A DNA stretch of 64,000 nt from Dermanyssus gallinae (GCA_003439945.1 QVRM01005427.1:248001-312000); one strand, 5' to 3'; shown: positions 1 through 11,408, counted from the stretch's first letter. A program made the numbers and translations. The notes: generated by a model from the sequence alone, not told the origin.

Positions 1-245
1 GACACGACGCTACTTTTCGGAGTTAATAATTGAAATCTTGATGTAGATTTGCACCCGTCCCTCCTAAATGTTGACAATACGATTGGCATTTTTAATACTT
101 TTAGTTTAGTTGTCAATGCCGATAAAACTAATTTTCTAATTTTTCGCTCATAGCCGAGGCATCAGGTATTGCCTAACAACGAACTACTCGAGCTGCAAAA
201 CATTGAGCTCTAGCAGACAGCCAGTGCCTAGGGCTCGTTCTCCAG
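1..245 (+). pseudogene. Jockey-like LINE relic, RT fragment (copy A, left part)
   Basis: The window opens inside a decayed non-LTR reverse transcriptase. The first bases read as the A-D-D-T-T-L-L-F palm motif, and the sequence closely matches 41,086-41,330. Frameshifts and stops prevent any product. The relic resumes at 2,368 after an R1-like LINE insertion. The intronic LINE at 35,950-37,690 is a better preserved relative and identifies the missing parts. The 5' part lies outside the window. Confidence 0.75.
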
Positions 246-2360
246 CAGCGACGTGCCGACGTTTGCGCGTCGCGGCCAGATATCTTTCCTTGATCTGACG
301 CTAGCGGACTCGGCTGCGATAGCCAACATCTAGGACTGGGTGGTACAGGAGCTGGAGGAGAGTCTCAGCGACCACCGCTACATCACCTTTCAGATAACGC
401 CGCAAAATAGACATCACCCGCGTCTGCCGGACCGCCGATACTGGCAAATGCGACACATCAATAATGAACTATTGGTAGACACTTTTAAGAGACGGCTCAC
501 TCGCCTCGGCGATACGCCGCTCGACGAGAACGATCTAATGGCGATCATTACAATGACATGTCGTGCGGCCGGCGGTCCGGCCAGACAAGGAGGTCCAAGG
601 AGAGCCTCCGCTAAACACTGGTGGAGCCCAGAAATCGGGACCGCCCGCGCAGCCTGCGTGCGCGCAAACCGCATAATGACTCGGTCGTGGTTGGTGAAAC
701 GCCGTCGACGAGGACACGATAACCGCCAGCTAGCTGACGCGGTCAACCGCGCTGATCAACTACAACAGCTGTACCGCACCAAGCGGTTGCGTCTGCGACG
801 GCTAATAGGCAGAGCGAAGGCCGAGTCCTGCAAAGCGCTGGTTGAGTCAGTGGAGTCAGACGTCTGGGGCATTCCGTACCGCATGGTGATGGGAAAGCTC
901 CGTAAGCCGCCCCCCTCGCTCCCCACAGAGCAAGTACGAAACCTAGTCACCGCTTCCTTCCCCCAGCAGCCAGCCTGCCCCCCCCCCCCCCCCCCCGTCA
1001 ACATCGAGGTAGACCCTGACCAGATCCCGGAAGTGAACTCCGAGGAAGTGGCACATGCCGCGGAACGCCTCGCAACTGGAAAGGCACCTGGGCCGGACGG
1101 GGTTCCCCCAGGGGTCATACAAATATTGGCGCAGAACCATCCAGAAACTTTCGCTCGGCTTTTTACACGCTTACTTCAGGACGGTCGTTTTCCATCCCAG
1201 TGGAAGCGCGCTCACTTGACTCTTATACCGAAACCGAACGCAGCAGCGGGATCATCTTCGACCCACCGCCCCATATGCCTACTCAACACAATCAGCAAAC
1301 TCTTCGAGAATGTGCTGGTCAGACGCCTGAACAAAGAGATCGAAGAGAAAGCCGCTCTATCGGACAACCAATACGGCTTTCGCAAGAGCCGATCGACTCT
1401 CGATGCCGTCGAACGAGTGCTCCAGGTAGCCTACACAGAACAACAACGGACACTTAGGACACGCAATTACGTTTTACTTATCCTGCTTGACGTGCGAAAC
1501 GCGTTTAATACAGCGAATTGGCAAGTAATAATGGACACCCTTGAACAGAGAGGCATATCCCCCTACATGCGACGGATTATTTCCTCGTATTTTGACGCGC
1601 GTTCACTTTCGGCCAACGGTGAGGTCCACCCTGTCACGGCGGGCGTCCCGCAGGGCTCAGTGCTTGGGCCGATTCTCTGGAATATAGCATACGACGGAGT
1701 CCTGCGGTTAGACGACCTGCCTGACGGGGTGGACATAATCGCCTACGCCGACGATCTGGCGCTGGTGGTCACCGCGAAAACGGAGGCGGTGCTTGAGGCG
1801 CGAGCGAACACGGCTCTTTTCAGAATAGAGAAGTGGATGGTCGACAATTACCTGGAGCTGGCCCCCCAGAAGACCGAGGTTATCTACCTAACCGGCCGCC
1901 GTCGTACTAGGCAAGCCTCGTTAGAACTTGCAGGACACCGCCTGATTATCAAACGGGAGGCAAAGTACTTAGGCGTAACGCTGGACACAGGTCTCACCGG
2001 CCTGCCACACATCCAGAGCATCATCCAGAAGGTCGCGAAGGTCTCCACCAACCTTGCACGCATCCTTCCTCGCGAGGGGGGCGCAACGCACGCCAAGCGG
2101 CTGCTCCTAGCGGCCGTGGCAGAGGCCATCGCTCTGTATGCCGCGCCCATATGGGCTGGTATGGCGCTGCGGACCGCAAAGGCACGGCGCATGATACGAA
2201 GCTCCCAAAGAGCGATAGCCATCCGGGTCACGCGGGCCTACCGGACTGTCTCGACGGACGTCCTGTTGGCGCTCGCCTGCCAGATCCCTTGGGACATACT
2301 TGCTGAAGAAAGAAGCAAGCGCAAGAAGGACAGCGACACTTAATGGACCCAAGCACGGGA
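246..2360 (+). mobile_element. R1-like LINE, truncated, inserted in the LINE relic
   Basis: This is a 2.1-kb non-LTR retrotransposon fragment flanked by the 7-bp repeat TCTCCAG (239-245 and 2361-2367). Copy B at about 41,331 has a single uninterrupted TCTCCAG, so the site was empty there and the insertion probably postdates the duplication. The 5' end falls inside the endonuclease domain. The 3' end stops soon after the RT thumb, without the usual C-terminal zinc knuckle, 3' UTR or tail, so it is truncated at both ends. Confidence 0.85.
247..2343 (+). CDS. R1-like LINE ORF2 fragment: endonuclease end and reverse transcriptase
   Basis: One frame runs from the end of the apurinic-type endonuclease (L-S-D-H-R-Y-I motif near 369) through the RT. 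RT landmarks in order are K-A-P-G-P-D-G-V-P, Q-Y-G-F-R, the first catalytic block L-D-V-R-N-A-F-N, G-V-P-Q-G-S-V-L-G-P and the catalytic Y-A-D-D (near 1,744). The frame is open except for one TAG at 331-333, probably a mutated Trp codon. A run of about 19 C gives a Pro stretch near 979. The protein would copy LINE RNA at a nicked target, but this copy lacks most of the endonuclease and the C-terminal knuckle and should be inactive. Confidence 0.85.
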
Positions 2361-2367
2361 TCTCCAG

Positions 2368-2935
2368 GAAAATATAAAGTGGCATCCCCACATAGAATAT
2401 ATTACACCTAAGTGCTATGCTGTGATATCGGCGCTGCGCAGAATGAAACTGATTGGGTTCCTCACAGAGGGCTTACTTCTTGTGTACAAGGTGTACTATG
2501 ATATTGTATCCTTTTCTGGAGTAGTGGATATGACGGAATTCTCCAGAGCGTCAGAGTAATACAGAATAATGCACTTAGAGCTATTTTTTCTAGGAGACGA
2601 AGATATTCGGTTCATGATTTATTTACTCAATATAACCTACTTAAGGTGGAACGAAAATTTACACGCTGCGGACTTCTATGGTAGCATATTAAATTTTGCG
2701 AGGTATTGTGTCCGCGGAGATTGCGTTTCCACTAATTCCTACCTCAAATCGGACATTAGCTAGGCGTGCAACAACTATCGCAGTGCCCTTAGTATCCTTG
2801 AAGCCTAGTCAACACTCACTTGTATGCCGCCTTCCCGAAACTTGGACTTTCATTCCTAAAAATAATAGATGCCTCACATCGAAGCACCTCTTCGCTCGCG
2901 AAGTAAAAAATGGCTTTTAATTTTACAGTCTGAAT
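2368..2935 (+). pseudogene. Jockey-like LINE relic, RT C-terminal part (copy A)
   Basis: This continues the relic of 1-245. It matches the C-terminal region of the intronic LINE at 35,955-36,854, including P-K-C-Y-A-V-I-S-A-L-R-R and the closing F-A-R-E-V-K-N-G. It aligns with 41,331-41,897. Multiple stops and frameshifts are present and no protein is expected. Confidence 0.8.
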
Positions 2936-4217
2936 TATGCCGGTGATCTAGTCGTATCTTATATCGGGGTTATTAGTGCTTTTTATAAGAGATCACCTTC
3001 CCAGATTAAAATTGTTTTGAATTTTGGGTGTTTTTTTACCTGATGTCGTTGTGTACTATATAGATGCTGTATGAGTGTATCAATTCACTTGCGCGTATAT
3101 GTGAGAGCGTATTGACTCACCTATGGCTGTGCATTCTAACAAACGCTGTATAGAAATCCTTGTGATGATACTTATTGTGATTACGTATTGTGTAATTGCG
3201 CTTATTCAAATCATTCCTTGAAATATTGTCGAGCGTGATTTTGTCTTGGTGTTTGATTTATTTTGTAACCATTTTTATTTACCGAGAACTTAAGCACTAC
3301 AAAATGCAGTTCCGAATAAACCACGTTTAAAACTTGAACCCTGAAAGGGGCCGTTATATCATCCACACCGGAACCAAGAAGCCTAACAGACTCCGCTGAA
3401 GCAAGACCTGATGGACTAATGGAATAGACCTGAAAGGTACATTGAAAAGTGACGGTCTCATGCACGGTATCCGCTTCGTACGTGCATCACAACTCAGTCG
3501 AGACAAGATGGGTACATCGAGGACATGCGGACACCTTGGAACGAAGTAAATCATTTGAACTGGAGCCAGGATATATATGCTCGTATCTATCGCAACGAAA
3601 ACCGTAGGATCCATCAGTAAAGGAAACGGACGTCCTCCCACTTATATCCTTCCACCACTATACCTAAACGCATTCGAAAGAGACCGCAGGAGAGTGCAAC
3701 GCAAGGCTTGCAACTTCTAAGTGTGTGGCTGTACGCGACTTTCATTGTTTCGAAACAAACAAGAAAAAACGAATCACACTGAGACAAACTGAGTGGGCGA
3801 GTAGGTAGGAAGGAAGTCGATAGGAAGCAGGCAGGTGTCTAGGAACTTAATAGGACACCACGAGCCAACACGAGCCTACAGGCTTAAGGGATCATCGTAT
3901 TAATTCGTAGACTAGAAGCAAGCGCCGAGCCAGCTGTCGTATATCGTCACTGATTAAAAGTCAGTCGTCGTCCGGTGACAACACGTGGCCGGCCACAATG
4001 ATCTTGCATCAATTTCCAACGAAGCCAATTCATCAGCGAGCTATTTGTTCTCCACGTTCTTCCTACGAGGACCGCTACGCCGAGACAAGAGAATTGCCAA
4101 GCAAGTGGCGTCCGTCCAAACAAGCGAGAACGTTAGATATAAAGAGTCGCTTTAATGTGACATGCTCTAATAATAGTAATGATAGTAATCGTAATAAAAA
4201 TACTAATAGTAATACTA

Positions 4218-4221
<4 letters not shown>
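2936..4221. other. Duplicated noncoding sequence (A copy)
   Basis: No coding exon or recognised mobile element is seen. It aligns colinearly with 41,898-43,178, with small indels (for example near 3,640 and 4,130). Short open frames on both strands are not supported by any recognisable protein. Confidence 0.6.

Positions 4222-4268
<47 letters not shown>
4222..4268. repeat. (TA)n microsatellite
   Basis: Uninterrupted TA dinucleotides immediately precede the CAGGG terminus of the foldback element. The B counterpart is 43,179-43,227. Confidence 0.95.
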
Positions 4269-4271
<3 letters not shown>

Positions 4272-5109
4272 GGTCATTAAAATCGTTACGTACTTATTTC
4301 GACGTTTGGTAGAGCTCGGCAAGAAAATAACTTTTCCCAATGGAGAGAAGAGGCGGAAACGCCTTGTTTAGGAGAGAGAGAGTGAAGTGTATAAAAGTAG
4401 TTATTCTCCCTGTTTTTCTTCTACACAGTTGTGCGAAATTTACGTTCGCGGAAAAACCAGTTAACGCATGAAGGAACCGATTCGGCGGAAAATTGCACAA
4501 CGAAAGACACTTTACTAGCTTGCGTAGCGAAAAGCGAATAGCCAGATTAGGGAAAGTCATAAAAAGTCGATATGTTGTTATGTCTTACGTTAACGCCTTT
4601 TCATGAAAAATCGCATTTTTTTCCATTACGGCCAAAAATGTATGTCCAAAAGATTAGTCTCACACAATATCAAATTTAATACCCATCATGTCCGTACTAA
4701 AGTGATAGCGCTGCGTTACGTAGTTGTCAAGTAACTAAGCTTTTTCGATAGCCATATTGAAAGCGAAGACATGCATACATGCATAGAGTGTATGAGAAAG
4801 CTAGGTACATATTTTGAGGTTTGGTAGAACTCGGCAAGAGAATAATGTTTCCTAATGGAAGGAGGAAGCGGAAACGTCTTGGCAAAATTTTACGGTTCTG
4901 AACGTGAAACCTTTAACGTAAAACATATCAACTATAATTGTTGAAAAGGCTTAGTTACTTGACAACTACGTAACGCAGCGCCATCACTTTAGTACGAAAA
5001 TGGTGGGCATTAAATTGTATATTGCATGAGAGTGGTCTTTTGGACGTTAATTTTTGGCCGTAATGGAAAAAATTGCAATTTTTCGCAAGAAAGCGTTAAC
5101 GTAAGACAT

Positions 5110-5113
<4 letters not shown>
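4269..5113. mobile_element. Nonautonomous foldback DNA element in a TA array (copy A)
   Basis: It begins with CAGGGTCATT next to TA repeats. Internally it carries long imperfect inverted arms (about 4,574-4,760 against 4,940-5,113), seen as matching T-G-T-T-A-T-G-T-C-T-T-A-C-G-T-T-A-A-C-G modules on opposite strands. An 85-bp region near 4,290 is repeated in direct orientation near 4,800. No transposase is encoded. TA flanks and the CAGGG terminus fit the Tc1/mariner superfamily. The B counterpart is 43,228-44,091. Confidence 0.7.
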
Positions 5114-5148
<35 letters not shown>

Positions 5149-5150
<2 letters not shown>

Positions 5151-5204
5151 CGAGCACTGCCGTGTGTGCAAACGTATTGTAAATTATTAATAAATCATCA
5201 CAAC

Positions 5205-5205
<1 letters not shown>
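5149..5205 (+). mobile_element. 57-bp LINE-like 3' tail between two TA arrays
   Basis: A short unique piece containing AATAAA sits between (TA)n at 5,116-5,148 and 5,206-5,241. It looks like an extremely 5'-truncated retroposon tail ending in TA repeats. The same arrangement is at 44,117-44,173. The parent family is not identified. Confidence 0.45.
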
Positions 5206-5244
<39 letters not shown>

Positions 5245-5433
5245 TATATTGCATTATTGAATCAATTTGGTTATCTGGCGGAATCAGTTGTTAATATTTG
5301 TGAAAAAATAATTAATATAATACCTCTATGATCACACGGCAAAAACCTTGATTGTAATGTAACTGTCTCATGACACGGCGTCGTTATCATACCTTCGTCA
5401 CAGCCGTGTCGAGTGCGGATGGTCCGCAAAACA

Positions 5434-5683
5434 CGCCGATTCGAAAAAAAAGAAGAAAGTACCTCGAACTGTCAAAGAGCCAGCCTATGTCATGCCTATT
5501 TCTTTGGATGTACTGGACCCTTTAAGTGTCGGCACGGAGAAGTTTCTGAGGCATATCGCAAATAGTATGGATCATATTACAGGCGACCGACGCAAAGCGA
5601 TATTCGTGAGGCAGATGATGTCATTGACTGTTTGGAGAGGCAACGTGGTTTCTTCTACTGCATCATATATGTGTGGTATGTAA
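5434..5683 (+). pseudogene. RLE-LINE C-terminal fragment (copy A)
   Basis: The end of the frame (I-T-G-D-R-R-K, F-V-R-Q-M-M-S-L-T-V-W-R-G-N) aligns with the C-terminal segment of the other RLE-type LINE fragments here, for example T-G-D-A-R-E-G-D-F-L-R-Q-L-L-S-L-A-V-C-R-G-N at 45,133-45,813. Only the last 60-80 codons remain, ending at a stop and a short 3' region. It is duplicated at 44,440-44,670. Confidence 0.6.
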
Positions 5684-5948
5684 CATTCTAATAGAACACA
5701 TGTTTATAAGTAATAAAATATCATCGAGCTAATTGTATAAGAGAAATAGCTCTCGGACAGGTATTGAGATGGTAGATGGGTCACGGCTAGTTGCGTAAAC
5801 GGCACAAACAGACGACGTCAGGATCGTGGAAGTCTTTTCGGTGGCGCAGAGTTTATGGCGTAAACCGTAAAGTGAATAAAGGGTGTAAGAATTAACGACT
5901 CAAATATATATATATATATATATATCACAATTACTATTATATATTAAT

Positions 5949-6390
5949 TAGTGGCCACTCAACATCATCTTGGCGTTGCCTCTCTGTAGTTCCAACGACA
6001 CCCCGTGACTTTTCAAGCGTCGTTTGTCAGTTCGAGTGCATCCTTCCTTTTCCCCAAGCGTCAAATGGCGCGAGAACCCAACGCCATTACAATGTGATGA
6101 TGAACGTCAGAAGATGCGCGTAGAGGCGCATTTGTCGTTGGGGAATGATTGTGGCCGACCGCCTGCGCCGCTAATTCACGAATAGCCGGAGGACGACAAC
6201 ACGTGTCGGAGGCACAGTGGACGCCCCAGGCCAGCGGCCAATTCATGGCCCCAGTTTCAGTTGGTGCACCGGGCCTTCCAGTGCCACGTGGCAGCCGACT
6301 TATCTGAAAGCGGGCAGGCCGCGCTTATTCACCATTCTACCATATGGCCATTGTTCTCCTCAAACCATGGAAATGCCAAGTCTGATTATT
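5949..6390 (+). mobile_element. Probable LINE 3' region ending in (ATT)n (copy A)
   Basis: A GC-rich noncoding segment runs into an ATT array, as the R1-like LINE 3' end at 47,821-47,887 does. The B counterpart is 47,897-48,365. No RT motif remains, so assignment to a LINE rests on the tail only. Confidence 0.4.
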
Positions 6391-6492
6391 TATTAATTAT
6401 TTATTAGTATTATTATTATTATTAATTATATTATTATTATTATTATTATTCAGTTATTATTATCATTATTATTATTATTATTATTATTATAA
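6391..6492. repeat. (TTA)n microsatellite
   Basis: An imperfect TTA/ATT array lies between a plus-oriented putative LINE tail and a minus-oriented RLE-LINE fragment. The B counterpart is expanded and interrupted by further insertions (48,366-49,044). Confidence 0.9.
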
Positions 6493-6507
6493 TTTTGCTT
6501 AAACGTA

Positions 6508-6706
6508 ACAATTGTGAGGTGTGACGGTGTACTCCTTGTCTTCTCCTAGCTCCTAATTTATTCCATGGAATCGACAATACAGCCGGCGTTTCCTCGGCAC
6601 ACTGCAAGCGACAGCAGTTGCCGTAGAAACTCGCCTTCGCGCCGATTGCCTGTGGGATCTGTAATTCGTTGGCCCAGCTCACTGATGAATCCCTTGGTTC
6701 CCTTGC
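6508..6706 (-). pseudogene. RLE-LINE C-terminal fragment (copy A)
   Basis: Minus-strand frame with the family C-terminus (E-F-L-R-Q-L-L-S-L-A-V-C-R-G-N) and the conserved 3' UTR ending CACACCTCACAATTGT next to (TTA)n. It matches 49,045-49,248. The upstream part present in B (to 49,412) is deleted here. Confidence 0.7.
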
Positions 6707-7847
6707 TAAAAAAAGACGAACGTGTTAGCTCAATCCCTCAAAAAACTCTCCAATTAAATGTCCACAGAAATTGATCAAAATACCATCTTTAACTAAAATA
6801 CAAAGGTGTTTATCTTGGTGTGTCGGCGCCTGCAACCACATTTGCGAATCGCCTCGGTATGGCCATAGAAGTACTTTCTGTACAGACCGTCGGTCACTCT
6901 TACTGCAAGCAGGAATGCTCTTTTACTTCCATGTAGGTTAATCAAGGGGCTCATGTTACGTCAGACTGATTTAAAATTGATTAATAATTAAATGCCTATT
7001 ATACACGCTGTGCATAGCAAGGTATTGTGTGCAGGGCAAAAGGATTCGTGCAGACATACTCCGACAACCATCAATTTAACCGTAAGTATCATGCGTTAAA
7101 GGTAGCACAACGCATGTTATTGTTACAAGTATGAGTACCGTACTACTTGCTACTAGTTTTGAGGGAATGCACGAGTAGATTTTGCGTATTCCATGTTAGT
7201 GTCAATGAATAAGGATCCGCTCTGCAGAGGAGATAAGCCTGTTCAACTAAATCAATATTACAAATAAGTTGAACTTCTCCGCTCTACCATGGACCTGGCT
7301 GCACATGGACCCCGGGCCTTAGCAACCTGGGAGTACCGTATGGGACGCCTGCTGCCTGACTAGTCTCGAAACTATTCTCTCTTAGCCAAGAGACGGCTAT
7401 TTATTGAAAACGGCTCTATCGAGATTGGTTGGCAACAATAATCCTAATTCATACCACTCTCGCCCGTCGTGCTATCTGGGCGCACTGCGTAACGAGCAGC
7501 TGACGACCAGTCGAATATTTGATCCAGATGAGCCTGCTGCTTTGTCGTCGACGACATTATCAATGAATCGGGGACACTTGAGAAAATGGCCCCAAAGGCG
7601 ACATCGCCATCTGCGCCACGTTCGAGTTGACCGAGTGCGCAGACAAAAAGGGTTGAGCTAATCGTCGTCATTGATGAGATTAACGGATCACCACCATGCG
7701 TCACCTACTGGCTGCTTAAACCGCTTTTGCTATTTACCCATTTTTTTTTACTGCCTAGCCTGTTAGACGCTCGAGTAACGACTGTCGGTGACGATTGGGC
7801 TCGGCTATAGAACAAAATGTATGTCAACCTTCCCCAAGCTAAAGCAA

Positions 7848-7851
<4 letters not shown>
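6707..7851. other. Duplicated noncoding sequence with an A-only 360-bp segment
   Basis: It aligns with 49,520-50,340 except for about 6,998-7,358, which has no counterpart in B. No gene is recognised; the open frames near 7,404-7,704 occur on both strands without a known domain. Confidence 0.55.

Positions 7852-7910
<59 letters not shown>
7852..7910. repeat. (TA)n microsatellite
   Basis: Pure TA array on the left of the nested insertions found only in copy A. In copy B a single array of about 32 bp (50,340-50,371) runs straight into the foldback element. Confidence 0.95.
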
Positions 7911-7913
<3 letters not shown>

Positions 7914-8635
7914 TTAGGAATAGAGCCAAATTTGCAAATTTAGTTAGGAATTTAATATATACATGTGAATGTTTAAATCCACGGCACCGGTGGCTCACTC
8001 CTCATCTATCACTCGTGTCCGAGTGGGAGTCTTGCCCGACCCCTAACGCGAAGACGCGGGTCCATCCAGTCTTTCATAGTTCCGAGCACCGAAATCGGGT
8101 CGGTCACCGTCGCATCCCACACCAGGGAACGACCCTTGTAGAAAGGTATCTGAGTCAAGCCGTCGGGCCGCTTGCCATCGTCTTTAGAAAGACCAGGCGG
8201 TTCCAGGACGGAAGGGATTGTGGCCTTTCGCAAAGACCTTGCAAGAATGTCATTCAGGGCGGTGTGACGTGGGCGCCGGCCCGCCGAGTGAGCGCAAGAC
8301 AGGCCGTGTCTGGCCAGGCGTCCGACAGGCTCGCCACAAGTGCATCTGTGTGGCTCTACCAAATCAGCTCCCAGTCTCAGGCCAACGCAGATCCGGGTGG
8401 ATTGGTCGTCAAGGCGGGTACCCAATGAGTCAGCGGGGAGTGCGTGTGGCCAGTCGCTCGCTCCTGGGCGAGCGACGGCAAGGAGGCGCGCCCTATCCTG
8501 GTCATCACCGCATTCTTCAAGCAACTCAGTAAGCGAAGATTCGTGTACCTTCTCGGCCCAGGCCCTCTGGCAGGCAAGTCTATTCATATCCGGCGGTGAA
8601 GCTTGGAGTCCAGGCGCTATAGCGTCGCGAGTTGC

Positions 8636-8637
<2 letters not shown>
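7911..8637 (-). mobile_element. RLE-LINE 3' fragment between TA arrays
   Basis: Minus-strand fragment of a site-specific-type LINE, 5' truncated at a TA array (8,638-8,705) and ending in another (7,852-7,910). The coding part reads through C-x-C...H-x4-C and R-P-D-G-L...V-W-D-A-T-V. This PD...D pattern resembles the restriction-like endonuclease of R2/R4-type LINEs. Frame 8,009-8,637 diverges from its relatives near the end, so a frameshift is likely. It is absent from copy B. Confidence 0.7.

Positions 8638-8705
<68 letters not shown>
8638..8705. repeat. (TA)n microsatellite
   Basis: TA array between the RLE-LINE fragment and the first mariner. It translates as artificial Tyr-Ile runs on both strands. 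Confidence 0.95.
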
Positions 8706-8708
<3 letters not shown>

Positions 8709-9996
8709 GTAGTTCCATAAGTTCTTAGAATAAAAACCAAGAATTTTCCAAATCATGTTTTTAAATTTATCTTATTCGATATACTCCCCGAGATGCTCAA
8801 TACACTTTTTCCATCAAGATTTCAGAGCTTTTATACCTCTTAAGTAGAATTCCGCGTCTTTAGACTGAAAATAGGCATTGACAGCAGCCTTAACCTCTTC
8901 ATTGCTGGAAAAACGCTTTCCACCGAGACTATTTTCCAAATGTTCGAAGAGGAAATAATCAGAGGGGGCCAGGTCTGGAGAATAGGAAGGTTGTTCAATA
9001 AGTTCGAACCTCAGTTGGGCCAGTTTTGCCGATGCTTGCCGGGACTTGTGTGCAGGAGCATTGTCCTGGTGAAACAGGACAACCTTCTTCTGCAAAGCGG
9101 GCCGTTTCACGATGAGTTCTTGCTAAAGGCAGTCCAACAGTCTTGCATAATATTCTCCTGTGATCGTTTTACCGCTCTCAAGGTAGTCGACCAGCATTAT
9201 TCTACGTTGGTCTTAAAAAACCGTAGCCATCATCTTTCCGGCCGATGCCGTTGTCCGCACCCTCTTCGGAGGTCCTTCACAAGGTGCACACCATTGACGA
9301 GATGCTTCTTGGGTCTCGGGAGTGTAGTGATGGACCCAGCTTTCATCGACGGTCACGAATCTGCGCCAAAAATCCGACGGATTTTTCGACATCTTGGCCA
9401 AATTTCGCTGTGAAGCGGAAACACGCGCGTCGTTCTGGCTTTGGTTGAGCAAATGCGGCAGCCATTTAGCTCTGAGCATTTTCATCTTCGAGTTTTCGTG
9501 CAGGATGAAATACACTCTACCCAAACTGATCCCCAAGGCCTCCGCTATCTCCCTAATGTTCACTCGCTTATCTGCGGCAACGATTTTCCGCACTTTTTCC
9601 ACGTTTTCCGCATCAGTTGCCGTTTTTTGGCGTCCTGAACGTAGTTCATCCTCGGTGCTCTTGCGACCTCTTTTTAACTCATTAATCCAGTTGGAAACAG
9701 TGGCAAAATATGGCGCAGAGTCACCGTACACCTCGTCTAACTCAGTTTTCACTTGGGTCGCATTCCAACTTTTGAAATAAAAACGCTTGATAACCACTCG
9801 AAACTCTTTTTTTCTCAATTTTTCAAAATCACGCCGATACGTTGCACGGGAAAAGCGATCAAACGAAATCGCAACGGCCAATCACCATAATATTTTGAGT
9901 GCTAGCAGTCGAAAAGTTGCAGTTCCTAATAGCGGTGGAAGCGCGTCAAAATTCGAATTCTAAAAAGCTCATTCTAAGAACTTATGGAACTACCTG
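8706..9996 (-). mobile_element. Mariner-family transposon, copy 1
   Basis: A 1,291-bp element with terminal inverted repeats (CAGGTAGTTCCATAAGTTCT at 8,706 and its complement ending at 9,996), flanked by TA on both sides. It contains a broken transposase on the minus strand. Copies 2 (10,039-11,325) and 3 (54,722-56,011) are the same family. Absent from copy B. Confidence 0.93.
8814..9881 (-). pseudogene. Mariner transposase, frameshifted (copy 1)
   Basis: The N-terminal frame 9,881-9,213 holds the two helix-turn-helix regions, including the I-R-E-I-A-E-A-L-G-I-S-L-G-R-V recognition region, and the first catalytic Asp in V-T-V-D-E-S-W-V-H-H-Y. The second part, 9,110-8,814, is in another frame and carries F-H-Q-D-N-A-P-A-H and Y-S-P-D-L-A-P-S-D, so the DD34D spacing is intact. 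At least one frameshift lies between 9,110 and 9,213. All three catalytic Asp remain, but the broken frame rules out activity. Confidence 0.9.

Positions 9997-10038
<42 letters not shown>
9997..10038. repeat. (TA)n spacer between two mariners
   Basis: Short TA-rich array separating two same-orientation mariners. Confidence 0.9.
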
Positions 10039-10041
<3 letters not shown>

Positions 10042-11325
10042 GTAGTTCAATAAGTTCTTAGAATGAAAACCGAGAATTTTCCAAATCATGTTTTTAAATT
10101 TTTCTTATTCGATATACTCCCCGAGAAGCTCAATACACTTTTCCCACCGAGATTTCAGAGCTTTCATACCTCTTGAGTAGAATTCCGCGTCGTTAGACTG
10201 AAAATAGGCATTGACAGCAACCTTAACCTCTTCATTGCTGGAAAAACGCTTTCCACCGAGACTATTCTTCAAATGTCCGAAGAGGAAATAATCAGAGGGG
10301 GCCAGATCTGGAGAATAGGAGGGTTGTTCAATAAGTTCGAACCTCAGTTGGGCCAGTTTTGCCGATGCTTGCCGGGACTTGTGTGCAGGAGCATTGCCCT
10401 GGTGAAACGGGACAACCTTCTTCTGCAAAGCGGGCCGTTTCACGATGAGTTCTTGCTAACGGCAGTCCAACAGTCTTGCATAATATTCTCCTATGATCGT
10501 TTTACAGCTCTCAAGGTAGTCGACCAGCATTATTCTACGTTGGTCTTAAAAAACTGTAGCCATCACCTTTCCGGTCAATGCCGTTGTCCGCACTCTCTTC
10601 GGAGATCCTTCATCAGGTGCACACCATTGGCAAGATGCTTCTTGGGTCTCGGGAGTGTAGTGATGAACCCGGCTTTCATCGACGGTCATGAATCTGCACC
10701 AAAAATCCGACAGATTGTTCGACATCTTGGCCAAATTTCGCTGTAAAGCCAAAACAGGCGCGTCTTTTTGGCCTTGGTTGAGCAAATGCGGCAGCCATTT
10801 TGCTCTAAGCTCTTTCATCTTCAAGTTTTCGTGTAGGATAAAATGCACACTGCCTAAACTAATTCCTAATGCCTCCGCTATTTCCTTAATGTTCATTCGC
10901 TTATCTGTGCCAAGAATTTTTCGCACTTTCTCTACGTTTTCCTCATCAGTTGCCATTTTTTGGCCTCCTGGACGTAGTTCATCCTCGGTGCTCCTGCGAC
11001 CTCTTTTTAACACATTAATCCAGTTGGAAACAGTGGCAAAACATGGCGCAGAGTCACTGTACGTCTCGTCTAACTAAATTTTTACTTGGGTCGCATTCCA
11101 ACCTTTGAAATAAAAATGCTTGATAACCACTCGAAACTCTTTTTTCTCCATTTTAAAAAATCACGCCGATACGTTGCACGGGAAAAGCTATCAAACGAAA
11201 TCGCAACGGCCAATCACCATAATATATTGAGTGCTAGCAGTCGAACAGCAGTTCCTATTAGCGGTAAAAGCGTGCCAAAATTCGAATTCTAAAAAGCTCA
11301 TTCTAAGAACTTATTGAACTACCTG
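10039..11325 (-). mobile_element. Mariner-family transposon, copy 2
   Basis: A 1,287-bp element with the same inverted termini and TA flanks as copy 1, in the same orientation. It sits between copy 1 and the next foldback element. Absent from copy B. Confidence 0.93.
10105..11013 (-). pseudogene. Mariner transposase, frameshifted and catalytic-site mutant (copy 2)
   Basis: Fragments 11,013-10,546 and 10,443-10,105 lie in different frames. The first Asp is kept (V-D-E-S), but the second is changed: F-H-Q-G-N-A-P-A-H replaces the usual D. A further stop separates the N-terminal start region (about 11,070-11,150) from the main frame. Inactive. Confidence 0.9.
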
Positions 11326-11332
11326 TATATAA

Positions 11333-11405
<73 letters not shown>
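11326..11405. repeat. (TA)n microsatellite
   Basis: TA array between mariner copy 2 and the foldback element, the last of four TA blocks in the copy A nest. Confidence 0.95.

Positions 11406-11408
<3 letters not shown>

Noticed and set aside
1200..1457. Second gene inside the LINE (85 codons)
   Set aside because: Out-of-frame shadow of the RT frame.
8940..9413. 157-codon plus-strand frame repeated at 10,273 and 54,956
   Set aside because: It is the antisense shadow of the mariner transposase; conservation follows from the transposon.
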